From NCBI RefSeq assembly GCF_007995085.1, contig NZ_VOQS01000005.1, positions 1 to 64,000 on the forward strand: a stretch of 64,000 bases of DNA, read 5' to 3'. The position numbers were made by a program, and so were the translations under genes. Under the pieces are notes generated by a model. That model made no database searches. It was not told the origin of the DNA and saw only the letters and a program-made list of their open reading frames with translations. Positions within the stretch are counted from its first letter, which is position 1; every line of letters begins with the position of its first letter. Below are positions 38,593-54,444 of the stretch, piece by piece. The stretch comes from Paraburkholderia azotifigens (GTDB lineage: Bacteria; Pseudomonadota; Gammaproteobacteria; Burkholderiales; Burkholderiaceae).

Positions 38593-38802
38593 TCACGGTC
38601 GTGCAAATTTTCGTCGCTCGAACTCGTGAAGCTCATGTATGAGCTCCTGAACCCAGTGACGTTGGTAGTCGTTGAGATGCGGTGATTGGAAGAGAGTGTA
38701 AAGTCGGTTGCGCCAGTAAGCCAATATGGTGGCATCAGGTGTCCATCGAAAAACGAACGCGCGCAAAACCTGCTCCACGTGCATGATATCTTGCTCAATC
38801 AT
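38593..38802 (-). CDS. Small hypothetical protein
   Basis: A 69-residue soluble helical protein from ATG 38802 (MIEQDIMHVEQVLRAFVFRW, TPDATILAYWRNRLYTLFQS, HLNDYQRHWVQELIHELHEF). GTGGGA lies upstream at a workable distance. A GTG at 38817 in the same frame would add five residues. Composition and heptad-like helices suggest a real gene. The family is not recognised. Confidence 0.5.
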   Translation of the reverse strand: MIEQDIMHVEQVLRAFVFRWTPDATILAYWRNRLYTLFQSPHLNDYQRHWVQELIHELHEFERRKFARP

Positions 38803-39031
38803 GGTATTTGTTCCCACTGCTGAACTGGCTCCGCGTTGATGCTGCCTTCAATTTGACCTGAAGCGGAGCGAACAATACACCGCCCGCTGCGCCAATCGTG
38901 TGAGCGTTTTCTTCTTCCTTAAGAAACCTGACCCGCGCGACCTTTCCAAGCCTAGGTGCGCACGCTCAAAACGACAGGCGTCGGCTTAAAAAAGTCGTAA
39001 AGCGCGGACGTACTCCGTGCCTCTCGATTCA

Positions 39032-39220
39032 TCATGTTTTGATCGCGAGATATGCATCTTGCCTGCGCGATTCTTCATTGACACTGATGGCGATCGTTGT
39101 GATCCCGTCGCGGACGGAATGCGTCAGGTGTTCCAACTCATTCAGATACTCTCTGGCGGATAAGCATAACGCGGCTCCTTTTTCGATGGATAATCTGCGC
39201 TGGTTATCGCGACCGCTCAA
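39032..39220 (-). pseudogene. Fragment of peroxiredoxin-like gene
   Basis: On the minus strand the frame reads EYLNELEHLTHSVRDGITTI, then AISVNEESRRQDA. This matches MYLRELERLTPEFAERGITT and IAISSDSEPRARE of the peroxiredoxin-like protein at 10547. Only the part following the cysteine motif survives, and the CPTC site itself is replaced by unrelated sequence. Confidence 0.55.
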
Positions 39221-39770
39221 GCGTAGAAGAGAGCGGTTGATGTGTACTCTGGTGAACCTGACCGCCGAGCCAGGGCGGCGCGATCCGGCGCACGGACCAA
39301 GCGGTTCGCATTGTAGACGCCACGCTCACGATGAATTGCTTTTTCCTCGTTTGAATGCGAGTTTCGACGCGTTACTGCATAACAGTCTGGCCCGTGAAGT
39401 ACTCACCCTGTTGGGCGTGTCTAGTTCGACCGTCCGGATCACGCGATCGTCCTCAACTTTGATGAGGCCTTTCATTAATTCCTGTCTCGTTACTCTGTAA
39501 CGACCCAAGTTGGACAAAGACTTCATGACGTCCCGAAAGAGTTGATGTAGATTCCGCGAATTCGATTTGGCGGAAAACGTTTGCGACTCGACGCGCTTCG
39601 CGATGGTCGGCTTGAGAAGACCGGCAAAAGAACGAATGCGGAACCGAAGGCGGAATGGAAGTGACGGGGCAGAAATCAAAGACGGGGATCCAAAGCGATG
39701 CTGGGCCAAGGTAATAGGCATTGCCCTGGAAGAGAAGAAAAAGCGAACAAAAACTAGAAGGACAATTACG
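39221..39770. other. Gap upstream of the giant hydrolase gene
   Basis: No gene is assigned. The frame of the giant protein is open back to 39567, but those 68 codons are highly basic, lack a signal peptide and have no ribosome binding site. The promoter of the hydrolase/secretion unit should lie here. Confidence 0.4.
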
Positions 39771-48158
<8,388 letters not shown>

Positions 48159-48238
48159 TGTCCTGCTGTACCGCAAGAGGTCTGCAACACAAGCCGGGCC
48201 CCGAACCGGGGGCACCTGCTCTTTCAAGGATAGTAGCG

Positions 48239-48691
48239 ATGCTGTATCGGAAAGACATGTTGAACACGGGCGGCGCACTGGGCGCTGGCAAGGCACGGGG
48301 CTTCACGCTACTCGAATTGCTGGTGGTGCTCGTCATCATCGGGATGCTCGCGGCGATCGTCGGGCCGCGCTATTTCTCGCAACTGGGCAAGTCGCAGGCG
48401 ACCGTGGCCCGCGCACAGATTGACGTTCTCACCAAGGCGATCGACAACTTCCGGCTCGACGTGGGCCGTTTTCCGACCGCGGAAGAAGGTCTGCAGGCGC
48501 TCGTCGTCAAGCCGGCGAGTGCGGACAAGTGGGCCGGGCCGTACCTGAAGAAGGAGGTCCCGCTCGATCCGTGGGGACATCCGTACGTCTATCAGGTGCC
48601 GGGCGCCAAGGGCGACTACGCGGTGATCGCCTACGGCCGCGACGGACAGCCAGGCGGCGCTGGGGAAGACGCCGACATCAGCAGCGAATGA
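48239..48691 (+). CDS. Type II secretion major pseudopilin GspG-like
   Basis: A 150-residue pseudopilin. ATG 48239 is chosen since AAGGA lies eight bases upstream; the frame is open further back to 48158 without a signal. The leader ends KARG and is followed by FTLLELLVVLVIIGMLAAIV, the prepilin peptidase site and N-terminal helix with Glu5. The rest is GspG-like: ATVARAQIDVLTKAIDNFRL, DVGRFPTAEEGLQALVVKPA and the calcium-binding-type end LDPWGHPYVYQVPGAKGDYA. It would form the pseudopilus that pushes substrate through the secretin. It is the first gene of the machine, about 80 bases after the giant hydrolase gene and probably in the same transcript. Confidence 0.92.
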   Translation: MLYRKDMLNTGGALGAGKARGFTLLELLVVLVIIGMLAAIVGPRYFSQLGKSQATVARAQIDVLTKAIDNFRLDVGRFPTAEEGLQALVVKPASADKWAGPYLKKEVPLDPWGHPYVYQVPGAKGDYAVIAYGRDGQPGGAGEDADISSE

Positions 48692-48765
48692 CACCAACAG
48701 ACAATGCGCGGCGTCCTCTCCCGACAACGCACGCGCCACGCAGCCGCGACACATAGCACAGCACC

Positions 48766-49953
48766 ATGCAATACCAAGTGAAAGCGCTCTCGCCCGAGAA
48801 CGAGATCATCTCCCTTGTCGTCGATGCACAGGACGAAGCCGGTGCTCGTGCGCAGGTCGAAGCCCAAGGTCTTCATCCAACGCGGCTTGCCCCGGTGCGA
48901 ACCTTCAGGCGTGCGGCCGGCCCGCACGGCCGCATCTCGGTCGTGCTGTTTAGCCAGGAACTGCTCGCGCTCCTGATGGCAGGCCTGTCCATCGTCGAGG
49001 GGCTCGAAGCGCTGCTAGAACGCGAAGGCGGGGCCAGGCTGCGCGGCGTGTTGGAGCGGTTGCTCGGAGGTCTGCGCGAAGGCAAGCGGTTCTCCAATCT
49101 CCTTGCGGGGCAACCTGATGTATTTCCACCCCTTTACGTCGGCATTGTGCGCGCGGCTGAGGGAACGAGTGATCTGCCACGCGCGCTTCAACGCTACGTC
49201 GGCTATCAGGCACGTATCGACATGGTGCGCAACAAGCTCGTCAGCGCTGCGATCTATCCGAGCATCCTGCTCGTTGTGGGCGGCGGCGTATCGGTGTTCC
49301 TGGTCGCGTTCGTCGTGCCGCGCTTCGCTGTCGTTTACGAAGGCACGGGGCGTGCGCTTCCCTGGATGTCGCAGATGCTGCTCGACTGGGGAAAGTTTGC
49401 CGCTGCGCATGGCTTGCCGCTCTTCGCGGGGGCCCTCTGCGTCATCATCTTCGCGGGCATGGCGGTGCGCACGGCCATTTCGAAGATCGGATTCGCGGCC
49501 CTGCTCGGACGCGTTCCCGTGCTGGGGCCGCACCTGCGGATCTATCAGTTGTCACGGCTCTATTTGACGCTCGGCATGCTGCTCGACGGCGGCATCCCGA
49601 TCGTGGCCGCGATGGAAACGGCGGGTGGTACGCTCGCGCCCGCCTTGCGCGAAAGCATGATACGAGCGCGCGCCGCCGTGCAGTCGGGAGAAGCACTGTC
49701 GGTCGCATTTCAGGCCTACGGACTGACGACGCCCATCTCATTGCGGATGCTTCGCGTCGGCGAGCGCTCAGGCGAAATGGGCGCGATGCTCACGCAGTCG
49801 GCGGCGTTCTACGACGGCGAGATCAACCGCTGGATCGACCGTTCCACGCGGATCTTCGAGCCGCTGCTGATGTCGGCGATCGGTGTGGTCGTCGGCACGA
49901 TCGTCGTTTTGCTGTATATGCCGATCTTCGATCTCGCGGAAAGCCTGTCATGA
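48766..49953 (+). CDS. Inner-membrane platform protein GspF/PilC-like
   Basis: A 395-residue GspF-family protein. A cytoplasmic N-terminus (YQVKALSPENEIISLVVDAQ) is followed by two T2SSF repeats. The first has FSQELLALLMAGLSIVEGLE, the second YQLSRLYLTLGMLLDGGIPI and RMLRVGERSGEMGAMLTQSA. Three membrane helices are visible: YPSILLVVGGGVSVFLVAFV, PLFAGALCVIIFAGMAV and MSAIGVVVGTIVVLLYMPIF. It anchors the assembly ATPase to the membrane. It starts 74 bases after gspG and overlaps the ATPase gene by four bases (ATGA), a sign of tight coupling. Length and repeats are normal. Confidence 0.92.
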   Translation: MQYQVKALSPENEIISLVVDAQDEAGARAQVEAQGLHPTRLAPVRTFRRAAGPHGRISVVLFSQELLALLMAGLSIVEGLEALLEREGGARLRGVLERLLGGLREGKRFSNLLAGQPDVFPPLYVGIVRAAEGTSDLPRALQRYVGYQARIDMVRNKLVSAAIYPSILLVVGGGVSVFLVAFVVPRFAVVYEGTGRALPWMSQMLLDWGKFAAAHGLPLFAGALCVIIFAGMAVRTAISKIGFAALLGRVPVLGPHLRIYQLSRLYLTLGMLLDGGIPIVAAMETAGGTLAPALRESMIRARAAVQSGEALSVAFQAYGLTTPISLRMLRVGERSGEMGAMLTQSAAFYDGEINRWIDRSTRIFEPLLMSAIGVVVGTIVVLLYMPIFDLAESLS

Positions 49954-51638
49954 CGATGCGAGACATGGTCGAACCGATGTTCGACGCCGACACGCTCGCG
50001 CGCGCACGTGCGCAGGCGGGGGCGACCCAGCGGCATATCGTCGACGAACTCGAAATGCTGACGGGCATCGAGCCGCGCCAGTTGCTGCAGTCGCTGGCAC
50101 AGCAGGTTGCGATGGAGGTCATCGAAACTGCCGCGATGCACGCGCTAGTGCCTGCATTCGAGCACGTGCCTCTTTCGCGGGCGATGCAGCGCCGCTGTGC
50201 GTTGTTGCGCGGCGACGGCGGCGTATTGATCGGCGTGGTGACAAGCCCGTTCGACCTCGACCTGCAGACTTGGCTCGCGGCACAGGCGGGTGGCGCCATC
50301 GACGTGAGGCTCGCGCTACCTTCCGATCTGCAGGCGTATCACACGCGGATGGAAGAGTCGGCGCGCGCGATCGACAGTCTCGTGACGGAGGGCGGCGAAG
50401 CGCAGGCCGACGCACGCGCCGCGCAGGAGCTGTCGTTCCAGTCGGTCAGCGAGGCTGCAAGTCCCGCGGTGAAGCTCGTCAATTCGACACTCTACGACGC
50501 GCTCAAGGCGGGCGCTTCCGACATTCACCTCGAAAGCACGGCCATGGGGCTTGCATTGAAGTACCGGGTGGACGGCGTGCTCGACGCGGCGGCGACGCTG
50601 AACGGCGTCGAGACGGCGGAGCAGGTGATATCGCGCCTCAAGGTGCTCGCGGAACTCGACATCGCCGAGCGGCGCGTGCCGCAGGACGGCAGCTTTCGTG
50701 TAGCGGCGGGCGGACGCGATATCGACTTGCGCGTGTCGATCATGCCGAGCATTCACGGCGAGGATGCCGTGATCCGGATTCTCGACAAGCGCGCGATGAT
50801 TGAGGCCTACGGTTCGCTCACGCTGGAAGCGCTCGGCTACGACAGCGAGTCGCTCGTCGCCCTGCGTTCGCTGGCCGAAGAGCCCTACGGCATGCTGCTC
50901 GTGACGGGCCCAACGGGCTCGGGCAAGACAACGACGCTCTATGCGGCGTTGACGGAGATTCATAACGGGCGCGACAAGATCATCACGATTGAAGACCCTG
51001 TCGAATATCAGTTGCCCGGCATCCTGCAGATTCCCGTCAACGAGAAGAAGGGTCTGACGTTCGCGCGGGGCTTGCGCTCGATCCTCCGGCACGACCCGGA
51101 CAAGATCATGGTGGGCGAGATCCGCGACCGTGAAACGGCGGAGATCGCCGTGCAATCCGCGCTGACAGGTCACCTCGTGCTGACGACGGTGCACGCGAAC
51201 AACGTGTTCGACGTATTCGGCCGCTTCAGTCACATGGGCATCGATCCGTATGCATTCGTGTCGGCGCTGAACGGCATCTGGGCGCAACGCCTGTTGCGCG
51301 TGAACTGCACCCACTGCGCCGCGCCGTATGTTCCGGGCGATGCCGAACTGGCGCGGCTCGGACTCAGCCGCGCCGATGTCGCCGACTTCGCGTTTCGCCA
51401 CGGCACAGGCTGTGGCGACTGCCGCGGCACGGGGTATCGGGGGCGGCGCGCGATCGCGGAGATTCTGATTCTCGACGACGAGATCCGCGACATGGTGGTC
51501 GAAAAGCAGCCGATCCGCGTCATCAAGGACGCTGCGCGCAAGAACGGCACGCGCCAGTTGCGCGAGGTGGCGCTGGGTCTGGTCAGGCGCGGCGAGACCA
51601 CGCTGGCCGAAGTGAAGCGGGTGACCCTCAATGCGTGA
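49950..51638 (+). CDS. Secretion ATPase GspE/PilB-like
   Basis: A 562-residue cytoplasmic ATPase. The N-terminal part (about 1-150) is a T2SSE-N-like domain. The second domain begins LVNSTLYDALKAGASDIHLE. The catalytic core has the P-loop GPTGSGKTTT with Lys326, then IITIEDPVEYQLPGILQIPV, Walker B DPDKIMVGEIRDRETAEIAV and the His box LTGHLVLTTVHANN. A four-cysteine zinc site follows (CTHC and CGDC), as in GspE and PilB. It powers pseudopilus assembly as a hexamer. It overlaps the gene before it (ATGA) and the gene after it by eight bases. All motifs are intact. Confidence 0.94.
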   Translation: MTMRDMVEPMFDADTLARARAQAGATQRHIVDELEMLTGIEPRQLLQSLAQQVAMEVIETAAMHALVPAFEHVPLSRAMQRRCALLRGDGGVLIGVVTSPFDLDLQTWLAAQAGGAIDVRLALPSDLQAYHTRMEESARAIDSLVTEGGEAQADARAAQELSFQSVSEAASPAVKLVNSTLYDALKAGASDIHLESTAMGLALKYRVDGVLDAAATLNGVETAEQVISRLKVLAELDIAERRVPQDGSFRVAAGGRDIDLRVSIMPSIHGEDAVIRILDKRAMIEAYGSLTLEALGYDSESLVALRSLAEEPYGMLLVTGPTGSGKTTTLYAALTEIHNGRDKIITIEDPVEYQLPGILQIPVNEKKGLTFARGLRSILRHDPDKIMVGEIRDRETAEIAVQSALTGHLVLTTVHANNVFDVFGRFSHMGIDPYAFVSALNGIWAQRLLRVNCTHCAAPYVPGDAELARLGLSRADVADFAFRHGTGCGDCRGTGYRGRRAIAEILILDDEIRDMVVEKQPIRVIKDAARKNGTRQLREVALGLVRRGETTLAEVKRVTLNA

Positions 51639-52509
51639 TCTGCTCGAACGTCTCCAACCGCGCGGACACTGCCGGGTCGTCTTGTCGCAAGAGTCCGTTT
51701 CGGTGCGGTGCGTGGGCGCTTCCCGCACGGCGGCGGCCGTCATCGAGAGGCCGCTGGGCGTGATGGCGGAAATGCCGAATACCGACATGCTCGCCGCGCT
51801 GATCGCCTCCGCGCTCGATCAGGCGGGCGGCATTGGCTTGCCGGTTCACGTCACGCTCGGCGACGAGCTAGTGCGCTACTTCATGGTTACACCGCCTGCC
51901 AACGCGGCGCGCATGCAGGATCTGCGCGCCGCCGTGGCAGTGCGCTTTCAGACGCTCTATGGCGACACCGTGGCAGCGTGGCAATTGACCGCTGACTGGC
52001 GGGCCGTTGAGCCTTTTCTTGCGTGCGCTGTTCGGCGTAATGTCTTGATGGCGTTGCCGCTGGGCGTAGCCCCGGGCGGCGGATGCCTCGTCTCGGTCAC
52101 GCCGAATTTCGTGAGCGCATGGAACCGCTTGCGCAAACAGCTCGGCGCGAATGCGTGGCTGGCGACGCTGCGTGACGGGGCCCTGACGCTCGGCCTCGTG
52201 GTGAATGCAGCGAAGCCTCGCCTCGCGAGCGTACGCACGCTGGTGCTGCCCGAGCCGGTGCCGACTTTGCCGTGGCTACGCGAACACGTTGCACGCGCCG
52301 CTTTGCTCGACGACGTGACGGCGCCGGCCGTCCTACACATTCACGGTCCGCAGATCGACGCATGGCATGCGGGGTCTGCATCGTCTGGCGAAGCAGGCAT
52401 GAATGTGCACTGGCACGAGTCCGGCGCTGCCCCGCATACCCCCAAAGGCCGTGTTGCATCGATCCTCTTCGGCCTCTCGCGCTTCGCCGGGAAGGGCGCG
52501 ACATCATGA
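51631..52509 (+). CDS. PilM/GspL-like cytoplasmic platform protein (putative)
   Basis: A 292-residue protein without membrane helices. It starts at ATG 51631 inside the end of the ATPase gene. Readable segments include MRDLLERLQPRGHCRVVLSQ, LPVHVTLGDELVRYFMVTPP and ALTLGLVVNAAKPRLASVRT. Position in the operon, size and the following PilN-like gene suggest the PilM or cytoplasmic-GspL role, linking the ATPase to the membrane proteins. I do not see clear actin-fold ATP motifs, so it is diverged. It overlaps the next gene by four bases. The role is inferred mainly from gene order. Confidence 0.7.
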   Translation: MRDLLERLQPRGHCRVVLSQESVSVRCVGASRTAAAVIERPLGVMAEMPNTDMLAALIASALDQAGGIGLPVHVTLGDELVRYFMVTPPANAARMQDLRAAVAVRFQTLYGDTVAAWQLTADWRAVEPFLACAVRRNVLMALPLGVAPGGGCLVSVTPNFVSAWNRLRKQLGANAWLATLRDGALTLGLVVNAAKPRLASVRTLVLPEPVPTLPWLREHVARAALLDDVTAPAVLHIHGPQIDAWHAGSASSGEAGMNVHWHESGAAPHTPKGRVASILFGLSRFAGKGATS

Positions 52510-53057
52510 AGCGTCTGCCTCTCGATCTCGCTCCGCTCACCATGCGGCGCGAATTCCATCGGGTGCGCCCTCTTGCGCGCATGCTGGCGCTGTTGGGATT
52601 GGTGCTGTGCGCGCTCGCTGGACTTCGGATACACGAGCGCCTGCTGCGGCTCGATTCGCTTGACCGTGAAGGCGAGCGGCTTGCAGCGCGCGCTGAGCGA
52701 GCCGCACGTGCATCGACGAGTGTGAGGAGTGAACCGATCGACATGAAGCAGGGCGTGGCCGTCAACGCAGCCGTGGCGCGTTTGAACCTGCCGTGGGACG
52801 CGCTGCTCGATGCAATCGAAGCGGCCACACCATCACAGGTCGCGCTGCTGTCGATCACGCCTGAACCGGGCCGCGCACTGATCAAGATTGAGGCAGAGTG
52901 CAGCGACAGCAAGGGCATGATTGACTACCTGGCCTCGCTCGGACGGCAGCCGCTGTTCGGAGCCGTCAATCTGGTCAAACACGAGCTATCCAAAGACGGT
53001 CAGGACAGCGTCATTCGCTTCGGCATAGAGGTGCATTGGCGGGGGATAACGTGGTGA
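52506..53057 (+). CDS. PilN-like inner-membrane platform protein
   Basis: A 183-residue protein starting at ATG 52506 in an ATGA overlap. A short cytoplasmic N-terminus (MKRLPLDLAPLTMRREFHRV) precedes one membrane helix (MLALLGLVLCALAGLRIHER) and a periplasmic part: a coiled coil (LDREGERLAARAERAARAST) then a ferredoxin-like fold (ALLSITPEPGRALIKIEAEC). This is the layout of PilN and of the periplasmic half of GspL. It would pair with the PilM-like protein in the cytoplasm and the PilO-like protein in the periplasm. The end overlaps the next gene. Confidence 0.78.
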   Translation: MKRLPLDLAPLTMRREFHRVRPLARMLALLGLVLCALAGLRIHERLLRLDSLDREGERLAARAERAARASTSVRSEPIDMKQGVAVNAAVARLNLPWDALLDAIEAATPSQVALLSITPEPGRALIKIEAECSDSKGMIDYLASLGRQPLFGAVNLVKHELSKDGQDSVIRFGIEVHWRGITW

Positions 53058-53887
53058 CCGTGCTGCCGAAGTTTGTGCGTGCCATGTTACGGCTGCGTCT
53101 CGCACTTGCGCGATCCTGCACCGGCGCTCTGATGGCAGGCGTGCTTTTGCTTGCAGCCATTCTCCTATGGACCTTGGTATTGCCGGGGATATCAGCGCGT
53201 GTCGATGGACGCGAGCACGCTTTGGCGCACGCACGGTCGATGCCTGCGCCGAAGTTGTTTGTGTCTGCGCCGGCGCTTGCATCGCAGCGGCTTAACGCCT
53301 TTTACGCGACGCTAGGCGACGGCGCGCACACGGAGGAGATAGTGTCGCAACTGTTCGAAGCGGCTGCCCAGACGGGCGTCGTGCTGGACAAGGCGGAGTA
53401 CAAGCCGGCTCACGATGTTGCGGGCCGCTTTGACACCTATACGATCGTGATGCCCGTCAAAGGTGACTATTCGAGCTTGCGGCGCTTCAGCGCGATCGTT
53501 CTCGCCAACGTGCCGTACGCCGCGCTCGACGACATGCGTTTCAAGCGCAACTCGGCGAGCGATCAGGCTATCGAGGCGAATCTGCGTTTCACCGTGTTTT
53601 TGCGAACCGCTACATGGGAGCCGGTGGCTGAAAGGGCGCTGATTTCGGCGCTCGCATCGGCGCCCGTGCCAGCCTCCGCAGTGGCGTCTGTGACGGCATC
53701 TGCAACGGCGACGCCATCCGTACCCCCGCAGGCACCGTCATCGGCGGTGGTCCACCTGGAGTTGCCGCCATTGCCGCCATCGATGGCATCCACAACTAAA
53801 TCCGCATCGGCACGCGCCCCGACAGCGATTAGGACGCTCTCCGCTTCCTTGCAGACACGAACGCCGGCAGCCGGGGTGCGGCGATGA
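53051..53887 (+). CDS. PilO/GspM-like inner-membrane platform protein
   Basis: About 278 residues. The start is likely GTG 53051 or 53054, after the GGGGG run at 53040; GTG 53054 would overlap the previous TGA. A membrane helix (TGALMAGVLLLAAILLWTLV) is followed by a periplasmic domain with QRLNAFYATLGDGAHTEEIV, LFEAAAQTGVVLDKAEYKPA and TIVMPVKGDYSSLRRFSAIV, the ferredoxin-like fold of PilO. The C-terminal 80 residues are Ala/Pro/Ser/Thr-rich and probably disordered. It likely dimerises with the PilN-like protein and contacts the PilP-like one. It overlaps the next gene by ATGA. Confidence 0.75.
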   Translation: MVTVLPKFVRAMLRLRLALARSCTGALMAGVLLLAAILLWTLVLPGISARVDGREHALAHARSMPAPKLFVSAPALASQRLNAFYATLGDGAHTEEIVSQLFEAAAQTGVVLDKAEYKPAHDVAGRFDTYTIVMPVKGDYSSLRRFSAIVLANVPYAALDDMRFKRNSASDQAIEANLRFTVFLRTATWEPVAERALISALASAPVPASAVASVTASATATPSVPPQAPSSAVVHLELPPLPPSMASTTKSASARAPTAIRTLSASLQTRTPAAGVRR

Positions 53888-54408
53888 AACGCAAGCACAT
53901 CGTGCTCGGCGCGCTGTTCGCAGGGAGCGCGGCCGTTCTGGCATTTACGGGGGGCACCTCAGCCGATCAGATCGTCGAAGCTGCGCCGCACAGGCATGTC
54001 GCCCCCCAAGCTGCCAGTTCAAGCGTCCCGTCGTCCGTCGTGATGATTGCGGCACTGCGCGCACGTGTGGAGCGGGTCGGAGCGACAGGTGGCGACAGCG
54101 GTCGTGCGTTGTTCGGCGCGCTATCGCTAGCGCCGCCTCTGCCTACCGCAGCGCCCACCGGCACGGACATTCCACCGCTGCCTCCTGCGCCTTCCGCGCC
54201 CGACATGCCTTTTACGTATCTCGGCAAGCAGGCAGCTGATGGTCGATGGGAGGTCTACCTTGCGCGCGGTGAGGAAACGCTGATTGTGCGCGACCAGACG
54301 ATTATCGACGGCACATATCGAATCGAAACGATCTCCCCCCCGACCCTGACGCTGGTGTATCTGCCAACCAGACTGGTCCAGACGCTGGAGATCGGCAGCG
54401 CCGATTGA
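53884..54408 (+). CDS. PilP/GspC-like periplasmic connector
   Basis: A 174-residue protein. The N-terminus is a membrane anchor or signal (HIVLGALFAGSAAVLAFTGG). An Ala/Pro-rich stretch follows (LPTAAPTGTDIPPLPPAPSA). The C-terminal domain reads FTYLGKQAADGRWEVYLARG, EETLIVRDQTIIDGTYRIET and LVYLPTRLVQTLEIG. That small beta domain is the homology region shared by PilP and GspC, which binds the N-terminal domain of the secretin. It is the last of four platform genes joined by overlaps, and the secretin follows after 36 bases. Confidence 0.75.
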   Translation: MKRKHIVLGALFAGSAAVLAFTGGTSADQIVEAAPHRHVAPQAASSSVPSSVVMIAALRARVERVGATGGDSGRALFGALSLAPPLPTAAPTGTDIPPLPPAPSAPDMPFTYLGKQAADGRWEVYLARGEETLIVRDQTIIDGTYRIETISPPTLTLVYLPTRLVQTLEIGSAD

Positions 54409-54444
54409 CAGGCGCGGTAAGAAGAAACACCGAGGAAACAACTG

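Noticed and set aside
50316..51788. Minus-strand open frame of 490 codons
   Set aside because: Antisense to the GspE-like ATPase whose motifs are all present on the plus strand.
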